DNA from: a virus
DNA length: 30,634 bases
Virus record (IMG/VR): IMGVR_UViG_3300024255_000104
Location: 1-30,634 of that record
Reading direction: 5' to 3' (one strand)
A program made the position numbers and the translations under genes. The notes under the pieces were generated by a model. It made no database searches. It had not been told where the DNA came from and worked only from the letters and a program-made list of their open reading frames with translations. Shown here piece by piece: positions 18,301 through 24,066 of the stretch (positions within the stretch are counted from its first letter, which is position 1; each line of letters opens with the position of its first letter).

Positions 18301-19443
18301 TCAATTACTCCAGAGCAAAGAGACCAATTTGTTCCTATCGTAAAAACAAATTTTTCCTTTGTTGCTAATAGAAAGAAATCAGAGTACACGGAATCTCAAG
18401 TATTTGAAAAATTTATATCTCTTATTCAAAACAACAAAGAATTAAATGGAGTTCCTTCTATTAATAACACTATAGTTGGAGAAAGTAATTATGCCGAAGT
18501 AGTCACCCAAACGAGTAAAATGACCTACTCAGATCCTACTTACTCTTCGTCATTAACAACTAGCAGCAGCAGCAGCGGCAGCAGCAGCGGTAACGGAACT
18601 GTTGGCAAAGCAGAAACATTTTTGGCAACTGACAACCTAGAGGCAAATAGAAATGTTCCTGTTGCTATTCTTAGACCCGCTGTTAACCAACTAAAAGAGC
18701 GGGAAAGATCACAAGCTATTGACGGATTGATTAAGCAAGGTCTAATTCAAGTGTTTAATCCCGAAGAATCTTGTAGATACTTTGGTGGTGATAAGTGTAA
18801 AAGCAGGTTTGCTGAAAAACAAAACACCTGCGGAGATCCTACAAATAAGGCAATTTACTCGGAAAGAGACTCTTCTCCAAGCACTACTATAGCAAACGGA
18901 AGTGTATTTGTTGATAGGCCTTACGGATATTCCCAACCCAACAAAATATTTAAGTACTTTGTCCCAGACGGAGAAAACAATAAGCCAACTTATTTTAATG
19001 TATTTAAAGATATTAAGGTACGTGTTACTAATGGCGGTGAGCCTGTCTTCGACGAGATCTTTAGTGAGCCTTTAGTATTCACAAGGGATAGTAAACCTCT
19101 TTCTGAAGATGTTACTCTTGAAGATAAGAGCTCTGTTAATACTGGGGCGGGTGAGAGCATATTGTTCAAGCCTGCAGTTGCTTTTTCAACAGAAGAAAAC
19201 AAAAACAAAAATCCAGCGCTAGAAAAATACTACTCTTCTTATTATAACTCAGAGTTTGGATTAATTGAGGCCATTAAAGCAAAATGGGAAAGAAATGATG
19301 CTTTCAATTGTGCTTTACTCGATGATCCTTATGCCTATCAAGCTTGTATGAATTTACTTAAGTGCAAAAAATTTGAAAGAAGAGACGGAATTTCATCGCT
19401 GAGTTTCTGTCCTAGAACCTTGGCAGGAGGCCTCTTTAAATGA
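15355..19443 (+). CDS. Large (1362 residues) predicted virion protein, unknown
   Basis: Encodes 1362 residues. I do not recognise a family. Residues 1-1000 look mainly helical with scattered hydrophobic patches (NLELFLTLFVSTNEV near the start, KFGKLVGLLVNLTF around 690-705) but no clear membrane segment, signal peptide or heptad pattern long enough for a tape measure. Residues about 1060-1085 are a flexible linker in which serine AGC codons run in tandem (residues 1070-1078, interrupted once by Gly). The C-terminal 250 residues are Cys-bearing (ESCRYFGGDKCKSRF near 1139, later CALLDDPYAYQACMNLLKCK), suggesting a separately folded tip. Its stop overlaps the next gene by ATGA. It is first in a plus-strand set of structural-looking genes, so a baseplate or appendage protein is plausible but unproven. 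Confidence 0.7.
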   Translation: MLNTSTIVQLEGIKATLSLYIEATLSAYEAERGKFEISKNRRVYSEALYDIYAAILDRVIQEKSVTILPLTFKITGALISFGFNLELFLTLFVSTNEVIKAGYVQQGPKTAVIDQYLDAYIKEVVSSQQGLSYYLSGLTSQQQVQLIEQYNPSTAIADIVVPNSKVNLQTRYIYPLIDDYLYWETQEEKYLDASYTTQRLTIYRDTLYKLNQGVAKPSAGQFEPEEWSEYTSKFLGKESTFNNRLKTNTEKYISEALNQSRFLNNIISDSDIKTVETDLIYDNKDLDISFAGKGNSIIKNILNLKETIKYFGGSEASPVGSIEYIASFAEYLYACNYSRVVDGGQFSIDGLSIFGHFNLIFAYDFGVNKIAGLKFLDSFKSLASFRQNTKIPELVEIKETENNTIELSYNPVYAKYTEGLKDRFISYPKNVYVDAPGFSQKSDNYVIDVLLFGLESITAIANVIGDVVNSLDSGLGKSGTIPGYEGYGPVSIQIAELAALFVPTNTIEQATANGKVLPGFNGSVLALLNAYRKLTAIVPNVPLTGESLSYVSVWARNLQKNLERIVDDISSIGYFPGSFIPNISFKASPKEQETLIDQLRSLNFQESEISQFLSVESFEEMVNKFAPVSDSVDEISFFKGYELSQLIYEFGGESAIDAYINYLYAPDQDGLVNLLKISLKDQSDVSVYNQSKFGKLVGLLVNLTFAVDPGQIEVFKEYLSGNFLTLFESISYLLENSQANILKNKNDISLLEPVANSLIYGKSIFDVNSYNTDYNIVNRDAPVALQQMTRLIDKNLGNVATPLLQGLYDKSVGLTSKELVSILSPESQTTELGQILAGSEGGRLTKLINYAYLSGLVHKLSYYSNSYQVPNFFVSPTPGFNMAVLVGTIEQLVFSIDLTVTNFVNALEYSTPLDTETLYSFNNIANLYNKKIDTASYVVKNLIPIGGEITNVANPVAPASAEIIGSPGIGNSPAPESISKINSITPEQRDQFVPIVKTNFSFVANRKKSEYTESQVFEKFISLIQNNKELNGVPSINNTIVGESNYAEVVTQTSKMTYSDPTYSSSLTTSSSSSGSSSGNGTVGKAETFLATDNLEANRNVPVAILRPAVNQLKERERSQAIDGLIKQGLIQVFNPEESCRYFGGDKCKSRFAEKQNTCGDPTNKAIYSERDSSPSTTIANGSVFVDRPYGYSQPNKIFKYFVPDGENNKPTYFNVFKDIKVRVTNGGEPVFDEIFSEPLVFTRDSKPLSEDVTLEDKSSVNTGAGESILFKPAVAFSTEENKNKNPALEKYYSSYYNSEFGLIEAIKAKWERNDAFNCALLDDPYAYQACMNLLKCKKFERRDGISSLSFCPRTLAGGLFK

Positions 19444-20402
19444 AAATAGAATCTAGTTTTCTTATCAGCGGAGAAGACACAACACTTCTGTCTTTTGATA
19501 AAGTTCAAAATCAAAGTTTTAACTTTATAGAGTTTCAAAGTACAGATGCTATATCTAATGACATCGCAATGCTTTACAAGGAGAAATCGAACTCCTGCGG
19601 TATATCAATCCAAAAAAATTATACTGGACCAGTTAAAACTTTAAAACTAACTAATCAAAGTGTTCTTACATGGGATGATTTATGGATTGATGCGCAGTCT
19701 AAATATAGTGTAGATCCAGAAATTGAATCTATTAACCTCCAAAGAAACTCTCTGTTGTATGCCAATTTTAACTTGGCAAGAAAAGCCTTAAAACATATCA
19801 ACCTTGAAGGTAACATTTATCTCAAATCTTTTGCTGGGCCACATCTCCCAGCTCTAGAAACTCTTAACTTTGAAAACTGTTTTAACCTTGAAGTCATAAA
19901 CCTTGGTGTATCTAAAAACATCAGGAGTTTGAGTTTAAAGAATTGTAGGTTAACAGAAGAAGGACTAGAAGAAACTCTGTGCTCCTTTACTCCTACCAAG
20001 ACAGCCAGCGCAAATATCTTTCCTGGGGCTCTTCCGCTATTTAGAAAGCAATACGAAACCTTACTGGATCTCAGAGGGAACGATATTAACTGGGGTAATA
20101 CACGAATTGCATCTAAGATCAGGATGCTACTCACTAACAACTGGCTGGTACTATGGGATAATCCACCTCCCACTAGTGTGATCCCTATGCAAATGTACGC
20201 TTTCTTCCCAAGAAGCCTAAGCGATACCGATATCCAAAACTATTATGGCCGATCTTTAATGCAACCGGGGAGCACGAGCGGTATTTCAAATCGAGATTCT
20301 AGCGCACCTCCTTCTCCTGAACCGGAAGGAATGGCTCCCGAGCCGACTACTACTAACCCCTCTCAGTCACAAGCTCCTACTCCGACCTCGGCGCCTCAAT
20401 AG
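19440..20402 (+). CDS. Leucine-rich-repeat protein with Pro/Ser-rich tail
   Basis: Encodes 320 residues up to the annotated amber stop. Residues about 64-212 contain repeating LRR-like units: VKTLKLTNQS, IESINLQRNSL, LKHINLEGNIYL, LETLNFENCFNLEVINLG, IRSLSLKNCRLTEEGL and ETLLDLRGNDI. LRR folds usually mediate protein-protein contact. Residues 275-320 are Pro/Ser/Thr/Gln-rich and look disordered. The start overlaps the previous stop (ATGA), indicating coupling. After the TAG, the same frame continues as Thr-Gln-Gln-Gln-Ser-Ser-Pro-Ser-Pro-Ser-Tyr-Ser and eight prolines from the C tract, so the tail may be longer through readthrough or in other members of the population. A surface-exposed recognition role is inferred. 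Confidence 0.75.
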   Translation: MKIESSFLISGEDTTLLSFDKVQNQSFNFIEFQSTDAISNDIAMLYKEKSNSCGISIQKNYTGPVKTLKLTNQSVLTWDDLWIDAQSKYSVDPEIESINLQRNSLLYANFNLARKALKHINLEGNIYLKSFAGPHLPALETLNFENCFNLEVINLGVSKNIRSLSLKNCRLTEEGLEETLCSFTPTKTASANIFPGALPLFRKQYETLLDLRGNDINWGNTRIASKIRMLLTNNWLVLWDNPPPTSVIPMQMYAFFPRSLSDTDIQNYYGRSLMQPGSTSGISNRDSSAPPSPEPEGMAPEPTTTNPSQSQAPTPTSAPQ

Positions 20403-20436
20403 ACTCAGCAGCAGAGCTCGCCTTCTCCGTCGTACT

Positions 20437-20462
20437 CCCCCCCCCCCCCCCCCCCCCCCCCC
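20437..20462 (+). repeat. Homopolymer of 26 cytosines
   Basis: There are 26 consecutive C residues between the LRR gene stop (20400-20402) and the next ATG (20504). They fall in a 101-base interval that otherwise keeps the Ser/Pro/Thr coding flavour of the LRR gene tail. Tracts of this length are prone to slippage during replication and to length errors in sequencing, so the exact count is uncertain. Confidence 0.95.
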
Positions 20463-20503
20463 ATCTCCATCGCCCTCACCCCCCTAGCTACTACTACTAA
20501 ATT

Positions 20504-21466
20504 ATGGCAGACCTCAGATCGAAGTTTATCGAAGACTACGCAGGTGGTCTCTTAAATATATCTAGACAAGAACTAGCTAGCACAGGAGAAGTCCTATCAC
20601 AGGACGGGCTATTATCTGACGCTTCATTATTTGTAGAGGATGGCGCCGGAGTTAAAAGTGGACTGAAGCTCGGTGTGGCTCTGGCAGAGGTAGTTGACCC
20701 TACCACCAACGAAGGAGCCATTAATGTAAGATACGCAAATAGAACTTACGCAAGCATTAGAGACCTAAAAATCTTCTCTACTGCTGTTGCTTCAGCGCAA
20801 GCATCTTTGGCGGACGCGTCTTCTACTTCTATTACAAACTTAGAAAATGCATTTCAGCTACTAGAAGAGGCCCATGATACCCTGGTTAATAGATTTGAAT
20901 CTAGAGTAGAGAAAATAAATGGCGATATAGAGAAGCTAAGCTCTATTGATATTCTGACAGAGCAAGTAGATGATGTAAAAGCAAATACTCAGTCTCTTAC
21001 CAACGGGCTAATTGCGCTAGAAGGCGCAGTAACCGAAAGTATTTCTAGAAACACTACGGCATTTAACGTTATAGGTAACGTTTCAAGAGTCGTTTTTGAC
21101 TCTGCCGGTGGAGTAGAAACTCTTGCACCAACAACCACCACAGCCATTGACGCTAACCGCCCTGCTGCTGACTACACTGTTACTGGACTTGCTAGTTCAA
21201 CCGGCACAGGTTTGAATGTTACTATTACAGTAGATGCTGCCGGAGCAGCAACTATTAGTTCAATTGATGCGGCCGGAGTAGGCTTTAGAACTGGTCAACA
21301 AGTAAATGTTCTTGATTCTGCCCTTGGCAGTGGTGGAGGAACTACTCTTGTTTTTAATGTAACAAACGTCGATGACTCTGGCATGACCATTAATGAAGTC
21401 AAAGAAGAGGTCAAAAAAGTCTTTACTAAAGTCAATGAGATTATCGATATCTTTGCAGATATCTAG
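20504..21466 (+). CDS. Coiled-coil virion structural protein, probable
   Basis: Encodes 320 residues. Residues about 90-185 are helical with heptad character (TSITNLENAFQLLEEAHDTL, RVEKINGDIEKLSSIDILTE). Residues about 223-288 form a Gly/Thr/Val-rich beta module (TVTGLASSTGTGLNVTITVD, then GVGFRTGQQVNVLDSALGSG) of a type I know from marine phage structural proteins. A final helix (INEVKEEVKKVFTKVNEIID) closes the chain. The layout of rod, knob and helix suggests an appendage or fibre-associated subunit. No clear Shine-Dalgarno sequence precedes the ATG. Its TAG stop shares the four bases CTAG with the stop of the opposing gene, and a terminator follows 30 bases downstream. Confidence 0.7.
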   Translation: MADLRSKFIEDYAGGLLNISRQELASTGEVLSQDGLLSDASLFVEDGAGVKSGLKLGVALAEVVDPTTNEGAINVRYANRTYASIRDLKIFSTAVASAQASLADASSTSITNLENAFQLLEEAHDTLVNRFESRVEKINGDIEKLSSIDILTEQVDDVKANTQSLTNGLIALEGAVTESISRNTTAFNVIGNVSRVVFDSAGGVETLAPTTTTAIDANRPAADYTVTGLASSTGTGLNVTITVDAAGAATISSIDAAGVGFRTGQQVNVLDSALGSGGGTTLVFNVTNVDDSGMTINEVKEEVKKVFTKVNEIIDIFADI

Positions 21467-21807
21467 AGAAACACTTCTTCTAAAACTTCTTTCTCAAGTC
21501 GGATCGCGTAGAGTGGCCCGACTTTTTTTAATACTGCAAACACAACCCCTTCTTCTTTATCTAAAGAAGTCGGTAAAAGCTGCTCGGTTATATTGTCTAG
21601 TGTATCTTCTCCACCTAACATCCTAGCAATTTCTTCCCTACCAAAAACCCACATCATATCCGATTGGTCCTCTGTAGCTATATACAGACCCAGCGGCTCA
21701 TTTTTTATTAGAGTCTTTTTAAACTCGGGGATTAGTTCCCCCTCTAAATTAGATATGTTCTTAAATATTTTTTTAATTCTTTCGCGGGCTTCTGGATTTT
21801 CAAACAT
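21463..21807 (-). CDS. Small acidic protein coupled to dCMP deaminase, unknown
   Basis: Encodes 114 residues, mixed alpha/beta, with no signal peptide and no recognisable catalytic motif. It starts with a helix (ENPEARERIKKIFKNIS), then short strands (LGLYIATEDQSDMMWVFG and VVFAVLKKVGPLYAIRLEKE). Its ATG overlaps the TAA of the dCMP deaminase by one base (TAATG), so it is translated from the same message. Association with nucleotide metabolism or its regulation is only a guess from that coupling. Its stop is shared with that of the convergent gene. Confidence 0.65.
   Translation of the reverse strand: MFENPEARERIKKIFKNISNLEGELIPEFKKTLIKNEPLGLYIATEDQSDMMWVFGREEIARMLGGEDTLDNITEQLLPTSLDKEEGVVFAVLKKVGPLYAIRLEKEVLEEVFL
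21496..21529 (+). terminator. Rho-independent terminator after the plus-strand unit
   Basis: AAGTCGG (21496-21502) pairs with CCGACTT (21518-21524) across a 15-base loop, and the run of T reaches 21529. It ends transcription of the 15355-21466 unit and lies inside the 3' end of the opposing gene 21463-21807. The minus-strand side lacks a T run, so it acts in one direction. Confidence 0.75.
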
Positions 21808-22214
21808 TACATTTTTTCGATTTCTACACCGAGCTGTCTTAAAACGTCAATACCGTCAGTGATTCTGTACTCATAACGATAATAAACTTTTTTAACTCCA
21901 GCTTGAGCGATCATTTTTGAACAGTCGGGACAAGGGCTATGCGTGCAAAATAGCTCAGCGCCATCAATAGACTCAGATGACTTAGCCATCTTAATTAAAG
22001 CGTTTTGTTCAGCATGTAGAACAAAGGGGTTCGTACTGCCGTCTTCTTTCTCACAGCAATTAGTATGAAACCCAGAAGGAGTTCCGTTCCATCCGTGGGC
22101 CAAGATACTCCCGTTTTTAACGACAATAGCACCTACTTTCATCTTATCGCAATCAGAGACTTCTGAAAAGATTTCTGCGGTTTTCATGTAAGCTTCTTTG
22201 ATTTTAGGCTTCAT
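21807..22214 (-). CDS. Deoxycytidylate (dCMP) deaminase
   Basis: Encodes 135 residues. It converts dCMP to dUMP with a zinc-bound water, supplying thymidylate synthesis in the cytoplasm of the infected cell. The zinc and catalytic signatures are present: HAE at 67-69 (HAEQNAL, with Glu69 the proton shuttle) and PCPDC at 94-98 (Cys95 and Cys98). VGAIVVKNGSILAHGWNGTP (residues 27-46) and the following CCE match the substrate-side region of the family, which includes phage T4 Cd. The length is at the short end of the family. It has a near-consensus host-type promoter 21 bases upstream, unlike the structural genes, which fits earlier expression. The neighbour 21463-21807 overlaps its stop. Confidence 0.93.
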   Translation of the reverse strand: MKPKIKEAYMKTAEIFSEVSDCDKMKVGAIVVKNGSILAHGWNGTPSGFHTNCCEKEDGSTNPFVLHAEQNALIKMAKSSESIDGAELFCTHSPCPDCSKMIAQAGVKKVYYRYEYRITDGIDVLRQLGVEIEKM

Positions 22215-22234
22215 AAAAGTAGGTTCTTTTGTTT

Positions 22235-22263
22235 ATTATACCATCTATATCTTCTTATGTCTA
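22235..22263 (-). promoter_or_regulatory. Near-consensus sigma70 promoter with extended -10
   Basis: On the minus strand, TAGACA (22263-22258) and TATAAT (22240-22235) are separated by exactly 17 bases, and TGG immediately precedes the -10 box, giving an extended -10. It lies 20 bases before the dCMP deaminase ATG and overlaps the 3' end of the 89-residue gene. The likely user is host RNA polymerase. Confidence 0.75.
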
Positions 22264-22514
22264 ACTCTTTTTACTCCTTGGTCATATAAGAAGTTTCTGT
22301 ATTTGTCCCATTGTCTTAAGTCTTCTTCTCCTAAAAACACTTTGTTTGTAATTGGTATACTTTTTTGTTTTGGCGGTAGAGCCGCTATTTCGACCTCTTC
22401 TGGGGTTGGATCCGTGAAAAAGTTTTCCAACTCTTCTTGAGGTATTTTACTTACTTCGTTTTCTTGAGATGGTTCTTCAGCTTTAGCTGCTCTCCGAGGT
22501 TTTCTAATTGTCAT
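22245..22514 (-). CDS. Small charged protein, unknown
   Basis: Encodes 89 residues from the ATG at 22514. The frame is open further upstream, but the shorter start is favoured by GGAAGAG just before it and by an ATGA overlap with the stop of the preceding 131-residue gene. The N-terminus is basic (MTIRKPRRAAK), followed by an acidic, Pro/Glu-rich and probably disordered middle. A C-terminal helical segment (EEDLRQWDKYRNFLYDQGVK) ends in a basic tail (RVRHKKI). I do not recognise a family. It may be a small virion or assembly accessory protein. Confidence 0.6.
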   Translation of the reverse strand: MTIRKPRRAAKAEEPSQENEVSKIPQEELENFFTDPTPEEVEIAALPPKQKSIPITNKVFLGEEDLRQWDKYRNFLYDQGVKRVRHKKI

Positions 22515-22906
22515 ATTCTCTTCCTTCTGCAAGAAGTGCATCCCGCCCACCCTTGGACTCTAGAAGGACCTGGGAATGTAGTTCCTGGAATCGGGCCTTT
22601 TGGGCTCTCATATAATCCGGGGGCAAGAGTAGAATTTGCTCTTTGTGTAGTCTCTGCCCATTTTTGCCAACCCCACATATCTTCAGAACCGTATACGTGG
22701 GCATTTTGTTGTGAGTTGTTTGCCATGTTTGCTCTTGTGTTTCTGTTAGGACCTGCGTTCACTCTATTTGAACTTCTTAGGTATCTGTCTTGGGCTAAGG
22801 CTTGTTTTACGTAGCTTTGGTTTTGAGTCGTATTATTCCTGTAGTCAGCAGCTTGTTTTAACTGCTTCCAAGACTCGTAAGGAGCATTTTTAGAATCTAA
22901 GGCCAT
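22511..22906 (-). CDS. Small Asn/Gln-rich protein, unknown
   Basis: Encodes 131 residues from the ATG at 22906 (MALDSKNAPYESWKQLKQAA). The open frame extends upstream past the divergent promoter, but that part would cross GTTTAAAG elements and the opposing gene's leader, so I exclude it. The protein is rich in Asn, Gln, Arg and Tyr, with a Gly/Pro-rich segment near residues 95-120 and a CTSCRRKRI C-terminus whose two cysteines could bind metal or form a disulphide. No family is recognised. GTTTAAAG lies 20 bases upstream. It overlaps the next gene by ATGA. Confidence 0.55.
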   Translation of the reverse strand: MALDSKNAPYESWKQLKQAADYRNNTTQNQSYVKQALAQDRYLRSSNRVNAGPNRNTRANMANNSQQNAHVYGSEDMWGWQKWAETTQRANSTLAPGLYESPKGPIPGTTFPGPSRVQGWAGCTSCRRKRI

Positions 22907-22926
22907 TATACTAGTTCGTAATATCT

Positions 22927-22959
22927 CTTTAAACAAAAATGTTGAATTAAGGTTTAAAG
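22927..22959. promoter_or_regulatory. Back-to-back GTTTAAAG elements of a divergent promoter
   Basis: GTTTAAAG reads on the minus strand at 22927-22934, 20 bases before the ATG at 22906. It reads on the plus strand at 22952-22959, 28 bases before the ATG at 22988. The two copies diverge across 17 AT-rich bases, the same arrangement as at 15314-15334 but with a wider centre. Confidence 0.55.
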
Positions 22960-22987
22960 AAGTATACGTATAACTCATTGAAAATCC

Positions 22988-23332
22988 ATGGCAACTTCTA
23001 AAATGTCTCGGCAGGCTGACAGCCCTTCCGCCGAACAATTTGATCTTGATAGTTTTGATTTTGGCGAACCAGAGATCCTTCCCGTAGAAATTTCAGCGGG
23101 CAAGTTCCTTTACCTTAAAGAGCCCTCTGCGGAAGACCTTATCCATATTGCCGAGATCAACGGTAATGATAAACTCTCGGAAATTGAAGCCACCCTCCAA
23201 ACAATCTGTGTTCTTCATGCTCCTCAAGATGGCGGGAAGAAGCTCGGAATGAGGGACGCCAAGAGATTAACTGCTAGGCACTTAAAGAAGATTGGCGAGG
23301 GCATGGCCACGCTATTAGGCGCAGATGAGTGA
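22988..23332 (+). CDS. Tail assembly chaperone-like protein
   Basis: Encodes 114 residues. After a disordered N-terminus, residues about 30-60 read EILPVEISAGKFLYLKEPSAEDLIHIAEI, here cited as strands VEISAGKFLYL and helix SAEDLIHIAEI. The rest is helical with a late DAKRLTARHLKKIGEGM segment. The pattern of a short strand pair with 'ePsaeDl' followed by helices is that of small tail assembly chaperones (gpG/gpE-type), which escort the tape measure during tail building. The gene overlaps the next by eight bases (ATGAGTGA) and lies just ahead of the sheath. No tape measure gene is in the window, so this remains a family-level inference. Confidence 0.55.
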   Translation: MATSKMSRQADSPSAEQFDLDSFDFGEPEILPVEISAGKFLYLKEPSAEDLIHIAEINGNDKLSEIEATLQTICVLHAPQDGGKKLGMRDAKRLTARHLKKIGEGMATLLGADE

Positions 23333-23762
23333 TAAATATACTATAGCAAGGGAATATAACTACAAAGTGACTATTACTGATAGGAACAATAATAGTTTGC
23401 AATTTAGGGACATTACAGGAAAAGACTTAGAATTTTTAGAGAGGTATCTAGGAGAAGAGGCAAAAGAAATAAAATTTGAAGATGTTATTACTATAATAGA
23501 ATACGTATCAACATCTACCAATACTGTAAAAAAACTCACGCCAAAAGTTATAAAAGAAATCTTTGACATACTCATCAAAGAGATATTTTGTAATTTTATG
23601 CCAAAATTTAAGTTTTTAGAAGTATGCTATCATCTTCAAAATAGTTCGTTTGTAGCCTTAGATTTTTTTGAATCTCAACCTATGACAAAAGTAATGGCCA
23701 TGATTCAAATACATCAAAGCGAAGTCGAAAAAATAAATAAATCTAGGTCACAATCTACATGA
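23325..23762 (+). CDS. Second tail assembly chaperone-like protein
   Basis: Encodes 145 residues. The layout repeats that of the previous gene: strands (YKVTITDRNNNSLQFRDITG), then 'GKDLEFLERYL', then helices (DVITIIEYVSTSTNTVKKLT, IKEIFDILIKEIFCNFM). The pair could therefore be paralogues or the two parts of a chaperone set. It starts inside the previous gene in another frame and ends in an ATGA overlap with the next, so the three are probably translated in sequence. The coding sequence is clearly more AT-rich than the neighbouring sheath gene. No enzymatic motif is visible. Confidence 0.5.
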   Translation: MSDKYTIAREYNYKVTITDRNNNSLQFRDITGKDLEFLERYLGEEAKEIKFEDVITIIEYVSTSTNTVKKLTPKVIKEIFDILIKEIFCNFMPKFKFLEVCYHLQNSSFVALDFFESQPMTKVMAMIQIHQSEVEKINKSRSQST

Positions 23763-24001
23763 CAGACGAATCAAGGCTAAAACTCATACTCATCCTATGC
23801 TCTATAGCTGTTAGCCAGGATCGCCCACAATTAAAAGAATTTGTTAAAGTTTGTTCTCGCTATGTAACAGATTCAGACTTTAATAAAATAATGAGAAAGT
23901 CATTAAAAATTTTAGAGTTACAAAAATGTGGAAGAACCAGCTGCCCTGACTGGTTAATGAACCATCTTTTTGAGTTATACAAAACCAACCCAGAAGATTA
24001 A
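23759..24001 (+). CDS. Small helical protein in the tail chaperone unit
   Basis: Encodes 80 residues, predicted helical throughout, with a hydrophobic stretch near the N-terminus (LKLILILCSIAVS) that is probably a helix in the fold rather than a membrane anchor. Three cysteines lie at about 14, 27 and 57, with one more at 62. No family is recognised. It starts in an ATGA overlap with the preceding gene and ends 65 bases before the sheath. Like its neighbour it is AT-rich. A role in tail assembly is inferred from position. Confidence 0.55.
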   Translation: MTDESRLKLILILCSIAVSQDRPQLKEFVKVCSRYVTDSDFNKIMRKSLKILELQKCGRTSCPDWLMNHLFELYKTNPED

Positions 24002-24019
24002 AGCTTTAAATGGCTATCT

Positions 24020-24043
24020 GTTTAAAGGCTTTCCGAAAGGCCT
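24020..24043 (+). promoter_or_regulatory. Late promoter element and leader hairpin of the sheath gene
   Basis: GTTTAAAG occupies 24020-24027, 39 bases before the sheath ATG. It is immediately followed by a stem of about 7 pairs (24026-24043) with loop CCGA. An opposed CTTTAAAT lies at 24004-24011. No T run follows, so it is not a standard terminator. The hairpin could sit near the 5' end of the sheath message and stabilise it. Confidence 0.45.
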
Positions 24044-24066
24044 CTTACTTTGTAAAAGATTAATTT

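Noticed and set aside
15355-19443. The 1362-residue protein as the tape measure.
   Set aside because: It lacks the long regular coiled coil and hydrophobic central segments typical of tape measures and lies far from the chaperone-like genes.
19933-19940. GTTTAAAG inside the LRR gene as a promoter.
   Set aside because: No plausible start codon or gene follows at the usual spacing. It is probably a chance coding occurrence.
22907-23038. Upstream extension of the 131-residue gene to an ATG at 23038, adding 44 residues.
   Set aside because: It would run through both GTTTAAAG elements and overlap the divergent gene starting at 22988. The ATG at 22906 lies 20 bases from a promoter element and gives a normal protein start.
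23325-23332. A programmed -1 frameshift between the two chaperone-like genes, as in lambda G/GT.
   Set aside because: The second frame is +1 relative to the first, no slippery heptamer is visible, and the second gene has its own ATG in an eight-base overlap, so reinitiation is simpler.
24026-24043. Hairpin before the sheath gene as a rho-independent terminator.
   Set aside because: The stem is not followed by a T run, and it overlaps the promoter-like element.
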